DNA from: Verrucomicrobiales bacterium
GTDB lineage: Bacteria > Verrucomicrobiota > Verrucomicrobiia > Limisphaerales > F1-80-MAGS106
Assembly (NCBI GenBank): GCA_005805305.1
Contig: SYMW01000266.1
Span: 1 to 41,914 of the forward strand
DNA length: 41,914 nucleotides
Reading direction: 5' to 3'
Both the position numbers and the translations under genes were made by a program. Each line of letters opens with the position of its first letter. The first letter of the stretch is position 1. The notes beneath the pieces are model-generated. The model did no database searches. It was given only the letters and a program-made list of their open reading frames with translations, and was not told the DNA's origin. Below are positions 35,120-41,914 of this stretch, piece by piece.

Positions 35120-35181
35120 TGATTCGTTTGTTCTACGGGGTAAACGGACCGGGGCGTGACGGGGCCTGGATACTGTGCATT

Positions 35182-35955
35182 TCACGAAGACGCCGAGGGG
35201 CGGGATGCGGCGGTTGCCGTGGATTTTACGGCGGAGACCACGATCGTCCTGCCGAGCAGCATGGAGGTGGAGTTCATCGCACGGACCAGCGGGGCGTTCT
35301 CAGGGCTGATTGTATGGAAACGGGTCTGCTCACGTCGGAACGCCAGCGCGCCGAAGAGTTTGATCCAAGGATAAAGCAGGATCAGTTTCGGGATGGCGGA
35401 CCGCTGCGGCTTGTCGAAGTCCAGCTCCACGTCATCGAACCCGGCGTCGATCAGAGCGTGCGCGAGGTAGAAAAAGGAGCACGGATTGATATGCCCTCCA
35501 GTGGAGTAAAGGGCGCTGTGGCGCACGGGCAGAGGACCGAAGAGGTTCCAAAAGCCGAACCAGAGAAAGCGCAGCCTCGAGTTGAGGTTCAGGATGTTTG
35601 GAGTGGTGAGTATCACAAGCCCGCCTGGCTTGGAAATGCGGTGAAGATCTCGAAGGACCTCCCGATAGCGCTCCAAATGTTCTACGACTTCAGTGGCGGT
35701 CACCATGTCAAACGCCGCCTCAGGATAGGGAAATGCCTCTTGATTCAAATTAACGATGTCCACCTTCTGATCTGGCAGCCGCATCAACTCCCCTGTGTAA
35801 TCGCAGGCACTCGATCGAGCCTGGAAATGGTCGCGAAATCGCTTCACCAATTGGCCGTTGCCAGCGCCCACATCCAAATGCGACCAGGAAGAGGAGCCGG
35901 GCCGCCGACGGGCCGCGACTTCCACCACCGCGTCATAAATACGTTCCGTGCTCAT
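35182..35955 (-). CDS. Class I SAM-dependent methyltransferase
   Basis: A 257-residue protein with motif I SHLDVGAGNGQLVKRF, then AFDMVTATEVVEHLERYREVLRDLHRISKPGGLVILTTPN. These match the Methyltransf_11/23 group common in lipid and glycan modification. A hydrophobic stretch (FLWFGFWNLFGPL) in the middle may contact membranes. The substrate is unknown. The start ATG at 35955 has AGAGGGG about 10 nt upstream, directly beside repeat copy 4. It is flanked by repeat copies 3 and 4. Confidence 0.82.
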   Translation of the reverse strand: MSTERIYDAVVEVAARRRPGSSSWSHLDVGAGNGQLVKRFRDHFQARSSACDYTGELMRLPDQKVDIVNLNQEAFPYPEAAFDMVTATEVVEHLERYREVLRDLHRISKPGGLVILTTPNILNLNSRLRFLWFGFWNLFGPLPVRHSALYSTGGHINPCSFFYLAHALIDAGFDDVELDFDKPQRSAIPKLILLYPWIKLFGALAFRREQTRFHTISPENAPLVRAMNSTSMLLGRTIVVSAVKSTATAASRPSASS

Positions 35956-35974
35956 GATAGAAGGCCCCTCTAAT

Positions 35975-36136
35975 CCTTAAAACGGCAGTTGCTCACGGCG
36001 AATCTTCGCAAGATCCTGGCGACAAAGTCTTTCAAAATCACTCACCAGATCCTTAACAGATATGCCTCGCTCTTCGTCAAATTTTTCCCATCCAGGCTTT
36101 TGCAAATCTGCGCCATGTTCAACTGCCGTTTTAAGG
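35975..36136 (-). repeat. Terminal-inverted-repeat element, copy 4 (best preserved)
   Basis: The 17-bp termini CCTTAAAACGGCAGTTG and CAACTGCCGTTTTAAGG are perfect inverted repeats. The element is 162 bp and its interior matches copy 1 in the opposite orientation (CATCCAGGCTTTTGCAAATC, GAATCTTCGCAAGATCCTGG). No target-site duplication is obvious. It lies 19 bp upstream of the methyltransferase start. Confidence 0.9.
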
Positions 36137-36231
36137 CTCGATTCTTTATCACAAATTGCCTCAGAAATTCTGAGGCCTGGAGATAGTGGGACCGGGTGGC
36201 GGATTCAGATGGCGGACCGGAAGCAGGAGAA

Positions 36232-36259
36232 CGGGAAGCCCCGCTTTCGGGGCTTCCCG
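36232..36259 (-). terminator. Strong hairpin after the large secreted-protein gene
   Basis: CGGGAAGCCCCG (36232-36243) and CGGGGCTTCCCG (36248-36259) form a perfect 12-bp stem with a 4-nt loop, 12 nt past the stop codon at 36272 on the minus strand. The following bases are only moderately U-rich, so termination or 3'-end protection are both possible. Confidence 0.6.
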
Positions 36260-36271
36260 CTCGGCTGGCGC

Positions 36272-39200
36272 CTAGGGAATGGCCAGTCTATAGAAGCGGG
36301 AGGCCTCCGAAACAGGAACCCGCAACTGGAGGGTTTCTCCGGCCTCCACAGGACTTCCTCCGACCGCGCTCCAATTCGCGGGAGACACCGCGGCTGTGGT
36401 CTGAAGTTGGAACGTGGGACTTGTCTTCGGCCAAGTGAGCAGGATTGTGGCCCCATCGACTCGAGCATTTAAACTGACCGGCGAGGGCCGATCGGTTCCA
36501 TCGCCAGTGCGAGCGGCAAAGCTTCGATAGGACCCCGGCGCATTCAGAAGAATACGTTCGCCGGTCACTCGATTGTCCGAGTACCACTCGATATCGGCGC
36601 CCCCAGTGCCTTCAAAAAAAAGCATCCTAAAGGCGTAAACACCATCCTTCTGAATCACGAAATCGAACGTGACTGGCGCAGTGCCCCCGCCTGGTTCGCG
36701 GACTCCGACGACCAGTTTGGCCTCGGCGGCACTCGGACCCGCGTAAACAACGAATCCGTCGTCACACGAAATGCCCAGGCGATGGACGCCGCTCTTCAAT
36801 TCCAAATAGCTGACCACCTCCATCGCGATGTTGTTTTGATCCAGGGCGTCGAGATTGGGAAACGGACGATCCCCGCCAATTCCTTCATCCAGCCCCGTTT
36901 GTTCATAATTGATCGTGTCCGACTCCACAAAAGCCCCGTTCCCCGAGGCGCCCGCGGCTTCGTTCGCAAAAGGACGGCCCGTTGCGGGATCTATGATCTT
37001 CCCCGCCAACTGGTCCACCGCGCGCTGGATGGTGTTTGGGAACAAAGCGCCAGGGGCGTCGTCGGAAGCTTTGTGGATTCTGCCGGAAAAGCCGCGGGGC
37101 TTTCCAGACACTGAGGCCGCATCGGTGCCCCAAGCGGCCGGAATGACATTCAGATTCGCGACCGTGAACGTGGAGGAAGAGTCCCCTCCGGGATACACCA
37201 CGCGCGCCGAATGGGAGCTCCCGGAGGCGAGCAAACCGGAGCCTGGCGCGAACTTGAGGCGCACCAAACCGCGTTCGGTCGATATTTGGGCCTGGGCCGA
37301 CACATCCGCCCCATCAAAGAACAATTTGACCGACGCGGCATCGATGGGGTTGGACCCCGCGATCACCAGGGCCTCTAACGCCACATCGGGGGCAACGCCC
37401 GTGGTCCCATCGGCAGGGAAAGCGATCACTTGGGTCTCAGCGGATGGGGGCGCCGGGACTAGAGCGAAATAATTCAAGCTCAAATTCGCGGCGGCGGATG
37501 GGAACGTGAATCGTAAAGTCGTTAGACCACCCAGCGCCAACACGGCCGGTTGGCCCCTGCTATTCGCCAGATATCCGTAATCAAAAGAGCCTGCGCCCCC
37601 CGTGTTGGGAACATTGATAACCCCCAAAAAGGCCACCGCCTGGCCTGGTTTGGAGCGGTCGCCGGTCACAAGGTCCACCCGAATGCCGCGTGGGCCGGCC
37701 GATCCCCCCCGCGCATAGAGCAGGTAGTTCCCCGCCGTGATGTTCCTGGTGTAGTTGAGCCATTCGCCGCTCTGAATGTCTCCGACTTGAACTTCTGTCG
37801 CACCTGCGGTCTCCAGGTGTTTCCTCAGGTAATCCGGCGAGTTCGGCGTTCCCACGGGATCGGCCGTGCGAAAGACGCTGTTAGCGGCAACGGGTTGCGC
37901 CAGGGTGTCCTGAAAGTCTACCCCCGGCACGCCCACTTGTTCCTGATAAGCGCCGACAGCAGGTTTATCCACGAACTTCCCGCCCCCAAAATTGTAATCC
38001 TCCGCCTCGACGGCGGTCACCTCCGTGGTGCTGAAAGTGTCGAAAGATACCCGGTTCGTGGCGCCTCGGCCTGCCTGGTCCCTCACGATGATCTCACCGC
38101 TGTAAACGGTGTTTGGCTGAAGCGCGCTGTAAACCGCGGTGCGGCTCTGGGGCGGTCCAGTCACGGTCAAACCGTTGCTGACGTCTTGCCCATTGAGTAG
38201 GAGGCTGAAGCCTGCCGCATTTAAGGAATTAGCCCCCTGCGTCGTCACGTTAAATCGCAATCCTTGAGCGGCTCCTTGATACGTCGATCTCACCGGCGGA
38301 CTCAAATCGGAGATGTCAGGCGGCAGGCTGTCGAGCGCGTTCCCTGGAAAATGGGTGCCCAGTTTGTAGGCCACATAATCGATATCGAGCGCGGAGTTCT
38401 GCGGGGTCGCAGTGGAGCCGATGGCGAGATACGTGATTCCGGAGTAATCCGAGCCGCTCCCAGCCGTGACCTTGAAGACGGTCGGCTCGAAGCTTCCGTC
38501 CAGATAGATAAAAGCTTGATGGGTTCCGACGTTCCCGGGGTCTTTTCGAAGCACGATCCAAAATGTGTGCCATTCCGTGGGATCGAAAGCGATGACGTTG
38601 GTGCCGCTTCCCTGGCCGAAGTTGACGCTCGCACTGATCGCGTTCCCAGCGAATTCGTTCATCGTCAAGCCGCTGAAGTTCGCCTTGCCCGCGTTGGGAT
38701 CGCCTCCCGGGTTGTCGGAAGGCAAGGTCAGCGAGAACGCGATGGCGCCCCCGCTGGACTGCTTGATGACGAAATTGCCTTTGCCGCCGTCGCTCGTGAC
38801 ATAGCCGTCTCCTCCGGCAGGGTATGGCAACACGCCTCCCGCTTGCTGGCCGTCGCGGTGCAAGCCATCCAAGGGACTTGTGCTGTTGGCCGGTGTCGGC
38901 ACGCGAGCTCGAAACGAGAGCGTGACGCCTTCATTCATCTGGGTTTCGGTGGCCCCTTGAGCCGTCATGTCGTGCCCGAGGTAAATCTTGCGATTCGACC
39001 CCGGATCCGCGTAACCAAAATCCCTTGGATCACCCGTGTCTTGGATCCTCAAAAACTTCGCGCCCCGTTCTTCGAAGACCCCCGCGCCTCCGGGCCGGTT
39101 CGTATTTCCAAGCGTCCCGCCGGGAGCGGATCCGTCCCATTCATCCGATCCATTGTCGTGGCTCCAAGTCCCATCCAGCGAGCTGAATCCCGATCCCGCG

Positions 39201-40267
39201 GCGCCGGCCTCGGCTTTGTCGCCCTGGTAAATATAGGTCCACCCCCCGGGTGGTTCGGCATACCCGGGAGGGAAGTTCACGCCGAGCTTGTATGCGACGA
39301 AATCCACATCCAGCGCGCTGTTCTGCGGGGTCGCCGTGGAGCCCATTGCCAGGTAGGTGATTCCGCTGTAATCGGAGCCGGTTCCGGCGGTCACTTTAAA
39401 CACCGTGGGCGTGAGCGATCCGTCCATGTAGATGAACGCTTGATGAGTCCCAACCGCCGCTGGATCCTTTCTCAGGACGATCCAGAACTCATGCCATTCC
39501 GTAGGGTCGAGTGCGATCACATTGGTGCCGCTTCCCTGCCCAAAATTGACGTTCCCGCTGATCGCGTTTCCGGCGAATTCGTTCATGGTCAGGCCGGAAA
39601 AATTCGCCTTGCTGGCATTGGGATCTCCTCCGGGGTTGTCGCTCGGCAACGTGAGGGAAAAGGCGATGGCTCCCCCGGTGGACTGTTTCAGCACGAAGTT
39701 TCCCTTGCCGCCGTCGCTCGTGACGTAGCCGTCCCCTCCGGCAGGGTATGGCAACACGCCTCCAGCCTGCTGCCCGTCCCGATGCAACCCGTCGAGGGGG
39801 CTCGAGCTCTTCGCATGGGTGGGGATCCTCGCGCGAAACGAGAGAGTGACGCCCTCATTGAGCTGGGCTTCCGTCGCCCCCTTCGCGGACATGTCGTGGC
39901 CCAGGTACACTTTTCGGTTGGACCCGGGGTCTGCATATCCGTAATCCCTGGGATCTCCCGTGTCTTGAATCCTCAGAAAGTTGATGCCTCCCTCGGTGAA
40001 CGTGCCTGCGCCGCCAGGCCGGTTCATTGGGCCAAGCGTTCCTCCCGGAGCGGTGCCATCCCACTCGTCCGAACCGTTGTCGTGGCTCCACGTGCCATCC
40101 AGCGAGGTAAATCCGGAGCCCGCCTCTCCGGCGGTGTCCGCGTTGCCGTCGAACAGATACGTCCAACCGCCCGGAGGCAGTGGATAAGCCACTCCCGCGG
40201 AAACGGTGGACGAGGCCCCGAAAACAATCATCAGTTGCAGGCAGAGAAGCCATTTCAAAGTTTGCAT
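36272..40267 (-). CDS. Large multidomain secreted protein with internal duplication
   Basis: A 1331-residue protein with a signal peptide (LKWLLCLQLMIVFGASSTVSA). Residues about 31-338 and 339-645 are two nearly identical modules of about 306 residues (GGWTYL...SLDGTWSHDNGSDEWDG...; beta-sandwich-like). An Ig/fibronectin-like stretch follows, then a carbohydrate-binding-like module (VEAEDYNFGGGKF ... SGEWLNYTRNITAGNYLLYAR, resembling CBM6-type). A second Ig-like part is followed by a PA14-like domain (SGVHRLGISCDDGFVVYAG, FRMLFFEGTGGADIEWYS). The C-terminal FYRL module ends the protein. No catalytic site is seen, so it is probably an adhesive or glycan-binding surface protein. The ATG at 40267 follows GGAGG and begins the signal peptide. 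Confidence 0.85.
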   Translation of the reverse strand: MQTLKWLLCLQLMIVFGASSTVSAGVAYPLPPGGWTYLFDGNADTAGEAGSGFTSLDGTWSHDNGSDEWDGTAPGGTLGPMNRPGGAGTFTEGGINFLRIQDTGDPRDYGYADPGSNRKVYLGHDMSAKGATEAQLNEGVTLSFRARIPTHAKSSSPLDGLHRDGQQAGGVLPYPAGGDGYVTSDGGKGNFVLKQSTGGAIAFSLTLPSDNPGGDPNASKANFSGLTMNEFAGNAISGNVNFGQGSGTNVIALDPTEWHEFWIVLRKDPAAVGTHQAFIYMDGSLTPTVFKVTAGTGSDYSGITYLAMGSTATPQNSALDVDFVAYKLGVNFPPGYAEPPGGWTYIYQGDKAEAGAAGSGFSSLDGTWSHDNGSDEWDGSAPGGTLGNTNRPGGAGVFEERGAKFLRIQDTGDPRDFGYADPGSNRKIYLGHDMTAQGATETQMNEGVTLSFRARVPTPANSTSPLDGLHRDGQQAGGVLPYPAGGDGYVTSDGGKGNFVIKQSSGGAIAFSLTLPSDNPGGDPNAGKANFSGLTMNEFAGNAISASVNFGQGSGTNVIAFDPTEWHTFWIVLRKDPGNVGTHQAFIYLDGSFEPTVFKVTAGSGSDYSGITYLAIGSTATPQNSALDIDYVAYKLGTHFPGNALDSLPPDISDLSPPVRSTYQGAAQGLRFNVTTQGANSLNAAGFSLLLNGQDVSNGLTVTGPPQSRTAVYSALQPNTVYSGEIIVRDQAGRGATNRVSFDTFSTTEVTAVEAEDYNFGGGKFVDKPAVGAYQEQVGVPGVDFQDTLAQPVAANSVFRTADPVGTPNSPDYLRKHLETAGATEVQVGDIQSGEWLNYTRNITAGNYLLYARGGSAGPRGIRVDLVTGDRSKPGQAVAFLGVINVPNTGGAGSFDYGYLANSRGQPAVLALGGLTTLRFTFPSAAANLSLNYFALVPAPPSAETQVIAFPADGTTGVAPDVALEALVIAGSNPIDAASVKLFFDGADVSAQAQISTERGLVRLKFAPGSGLLASGSSHSARVVYPGGDSSSTFTVANLNVIPAAWGTDAASVSGKPRGFSGRIHKASDDAPGALFPNTIQRAVDQLAGKIIDPATGRPFANEAAGASGNGAFVESDTINYEQTGLDEGIGGDRPFPNLDALDQNNIAMEVVSYLELKSGVHRLGISCDDGFVVYAGPSAAEAKLVVGVREPGGGTAPVTFDFVIQKDGVYAFRMLFFEGTGGADIEWYSDNRVTGERILLNAPGSYRSFAARTGDGTDRPSPVSLNARVDGATILLTWPKTSPTFQLQTTAAVSPANWSAVGGSPVEAGETLQLRVPVSEASRFYRLAIP
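38335..40177 (-). repeat. Tandem duplication of a 306-residue coding module
   Basis: Two direct copies of about 920 bp, 40177-39254 and 39253-38335, lie in frame in the large secreted-protein gene. Their products are visibly about 85-90 percent identical while the DNA is more diverged, mostly at third codon positions. Blocks such as GCAGGGTATGGCAACACGCC remain unchanged. Confidence 0.9.
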
Positions 40268-40312
40268 AAGCCTCCACAAGGGAGTCGGTTTGGGTGAGTT
40301 GGTGGAGAGGCG

Positions 40313-40341
40313 AGGATAGTGAAAACTTGCGAAAGGATCAA
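40313..40341 (-). promoter_or_regulatory. Candidate sigma-70-type promoter
   Basis: Reading the minus strand, TTGATC (40341-40336) and TATCCT (40318-40313) are separated by 17 bp. Each matches four of six consensus bases of the -35 and -10 boxes. It would give a leader of about 40 nt for the large secreted-protein gene starting at 40267. Confidence 0.4.
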
Positions 40342-40351
40342 CAACGACTTT

Positions 40352-40407
40352 CTTAGCCGTGACAATTCGGCTAAGGGCGCGTTCAGCTAAAGGATAGGGT
40401 TTAGCTG
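40352..40407. promoter_or_regulatory. Two adjacent palindromes with a shared GCTAA core
   Basis: CTTAGCC-n10-GGCTAAG (40352-40375) and CAGCTAAA-n8-TTTAGCTG (40384-40407) are perfect inverted repeats of 7 and 8 bp. They are 8 bp apart, just upstream of the candidate promoter at 40313-40341. They could be paired operator sites. They also lie 65-120 nt past the end of the Zn peptidase gene, so 3' hairpins of that transcript are the alternative; no U-tract follows. Confidence 0.45.
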
Positions 40408-40471
40408 CCGCGCCTCCGATCGAATCACTTTTCTTCATTCGACCCGCTGGCCAAGCGGAAGCCAACGCGGA

Positions 40472-41146
40472 TCAAATCGGCAATCGAAGAAACCTCAACC
40501 ATCGCAGCATTTGGACAAAGCAAAGCGTGAAAGACGCGACATACGTCCATGCGGCCGCCTGAAGCACCTGGCCCACCCCGTCGAGTTCCGTCGAACTGAC
40601 CAAACGGCGCTCGATCAGAATCCGGCCGGCACGGCGGCTCGCATCAAACTCCAGCGGCAGGGAGATCAATTGAAACACCATCAACACCATAAAAAGAGCC
40701 GTCCCGAGGATCAGAAACGGAGGCACTCGGAGAGCCAGTCCCGCCGCCAGCATCGGAAGCGCCAGCCAAGCGGCCGCTCGCGTGAACGGCAGCAACGCCA
40801 ATCGAACCTGGATCGGCCAATACAAATCCTGGTGTTGCAGCGCGTGCCCGGCCTCGTGGGCCGCGATCCCAATAGCCGCGAGCGAATCGGTGTCGTGCAC
40901 CTCGGCGGACAAGCGCAAGGCTCGCGCGCGTGGATCATAGTGGTCCGTCAGATAGCCGCTCGTCGATTCGATCGCGACGGTGGACAAACCAGCGGCATCC
41001 AAAATCTCGCGCGCCGCCACGGCGCCCGTCAATCGCCTCGTGGCACAAGCCTGCTGGGACCATCGGCGATACACGGACAACATCCGCCACTGCGCCCAAA
41101 TCGCCAGCAGCAGCCCGGGGATGACCAACAAAAAAACGTAACGCAT
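40472..41146 (-). CDS. Membrane zinc metallopeptidase (YugP-like)
   Basis: A 224-residue membrane protein of the Zn_peptidase_2 family (PF04298). It has an N-terminal helix (VFLLVIPGLLLAIWAQW), then the family segment SGYLTDHYDPR. The zinc site HEAGH (97-101) is in IAAHEAGHALQHQ. Two further helices follow, and LPLEFDASRRA supplies the third ligand (Glu). The substrate is unknown; relatives are treated as membrane proteases. The length is normal. It lies upstream of the secreted protein on the same strand, with 204 nt between. Confidence 0.9.
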   Translation of the reverse strand: MRYVFLLVIPGLLLAIWAQWRMLSVYRRWSQQACATRRLTGAVAAREILDAAGLSTVAIESTSGYLTDHYDPRARALRLSAEVHDTDSLAAIGIAAHEAGHALQHQDLYWPIQVRLALLPFTRAAAWLALPMLAAGLALRVPPFLILGTALFMVLMVFQLISLPLEFDASRRAGRILIERRLVSSTELDGVGQVLQAAAWTYVASFTLCFVQMLRWLRFLRLPI

Positions 41147-41401
41147 CGGCCTCAGATATAATCCGGCTCATGTTCAATGCGGCCAAGAATGGGCTCTCGG
41201 CAGCCCCTGGGCAAGAATCATTGAATCGGGCGGATCAATTCGTTTTGAAACCGTGAACAGGCCACCAGTGGGCGGGAGAGTCGGCAGGTTTTGTTTATTT
41301 TTTAGCTGTCCCTTTGCTTTTTTTCCTTTGTTCTTTTCCTGCCGAGGAGGCTGTGGGTTTACCATTCCAGCAAAGCAGAGCGTGCATCGCGCTCCCGTCC
41401 A
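41147..41401. other. Spacer downstream of the transposase
   Basis: No gene is seen. Reading minus, the string GCAAAGGGACAGCTAAAAAA (41313-41294) follows the transposase stop by about 90 nt. This AAAGGGACAG type of tail is often seen near transposases of this class in environmental genomes, from memory only. A short hairpin, GAGCG...CGCTC, lies just after the stop. Confidence 0.3.
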
Positions 41402-41914
41402 TCACCCAAACACGTTGGCCCGCAGATCCCGCAGCGCATACAGTTCCGCCTCCACCCCGCGCAAGCGCCGAGCCCCAGTCTCTCTCTTGGGCCCGAACCG
41501 ATCCCGATAAGCCCTGAAAATCTCGTCCACAAACGCGCGGCTCCCAAACACCCCTCCATCGCAAAAATACCGCACACGGCAACGCACATAATCTCCCACG
41601 GGCAGCCGTCCGCGCTGTTCCAGCACCCGCATCACCTCTTCGTGCGCCAACGCCCCGAGCGAAGTCCTTCCGTCCTCCAACACCGCCTCGTTCTCCTCAT
41701 GGCCCTGGTTAAATAACCGCATCCGGTAGAGTTCCATAGCTTTGGTCAGCGTCTCCTCCCGACCCCGCATCGCCCCGACCACCCTCTGCAACCCATTCCT
41801 GGCCAGTCGTTTGCCAGCCACCGCTTCCCCGTATCCGCTCCATCGATACGCTTTGGGATCCGCGACCATCCCGGCCCGCACCGGATTCAAATCGATATAC
41901 GCCGCCATCGTCAC
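41402..41914 (-). CDS. REP-associated tyrosine transposase, C-terminal part
   Basis: The last 170 residues of a Y1 transposase; the gene continues beyond the right edge, so the HUH part is not visible. The segment YIDLNPVRAGMVADPKAYRWSGYGE is the conserved region of REP-associated (RAYT/IS200-like) transposases. It is followed by a long, basic, helical C-terminal region (VRCRVRYFCDGGVFGSRAFVDEIF). The frame is intact to its stop. Enzymes of this class cut and join single-stranded REP hairpins. Confidence 0.85.
   Translation of the reverse strand: MTMAAYIDLNPVRAGMVADPKAYRWSGYGEAVAGKRLARNGLQRVVGAMRGREETLTKAMELYRMRLFNQGHEENEAVLEDGRTSLGALAHEEVMRVLEQRGRLPVGDYVRCRVRYFCDGGVFGSRAFVDEIFRAYRDRFGPKRETGARRLRGVEAELYALRDLRANVFG

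Noticed and set aside
34060-36136. CRISPR-like array from the repeated elements
   Set aside because: The copies are about 160 bp, in both orientations, unevenly spaced and separated by whole genes; no cas gene is present.
38264-40297. A 677-codon open frame on the plus strand
   Set aside because: It is antisense to the secreted-protein gene, is produced by its biased codon use and tandem modules, and has no signal peptide or recognisable domain.

Overview
The window is GC-rich and its gene content points to a Verrucomicrobiota bacterium, probably of the Pedosphaera/Limisphaerales type. The evidence is a PSCyt1-DUF1549-DUF1553 protein paired with a Tat-exported DUF1501 protein, secreted proteins ending in the 'W...FYR' module common in that phylum, an HpnN-like RND protein next to yebC, and a REP-associated transposase. 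The assignment rests on family content only. No rRNA, tRNA or CRISPR array was seen.

Layout. 1-2206: a Tat-exported ceramidase-like protein on the minus strand, with a hairpin-rich left edge, a terminal-inverted-repeat element and a REP-like doublet around it. 2207-7461: a SelD-associated-type FAD oxidoreductase and a methyltransferase (minus), a tandem J-domain/Sel1 membrane protein (plus), and an ABC-F ATPase (minus). 7462-9315: a long leader with a cobalamin riboswitch, a possibly frameshifted 67-codon frame, and a secreted protein. 9466-13367: an ArsR-type regulator and a compact pstSCAB operon. 13532-18175: the PSCyt/DUF1501 export pair. 18208-24650: PTS enzyme I, an unrecognised membrane protein, an HpnN-like RND protein and YebC.

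24763-34078 is one tightly spaced run of seven plus-strand genes: dipeptide epimerase, family-2 glycosyltransferase, a thioesterase-crotonase fusion, a TPR membrane protein, two methyltransferase-fold proteins (the second CmcI-like), and a YfhO-like membrane protein. Start/stop overlaps and gaps of 50 nt or less suggest one transcript, perhaps for envelope glycan or glycolipid modification. 34217-41914: a Crp/Fnr regulator, a methyltransferase, a 1331-residue secreted protein with a recent internal duplication, a Zn membrane peptidase and the C-terminal part of a REP-associated transposase, all on the minus strand.

The strongest unexplained signal is a roughly 160-bp non-coding element with 17-bp terminal inverted repeats. 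It is present four times (212-370, 34060-34222, 34957-35119, 35975-36136), and two inverted copies bracket the Crp/Fnr gene exactly. The next is a well-formed cobalamin riboswitch with no recognisable B12 gene downstream. The ArsR protein with a C-terminal Cys pair beside pst, the tandem J-domains with one broken HPD, and the thioesterase-crotonase fusion also deserve attention.
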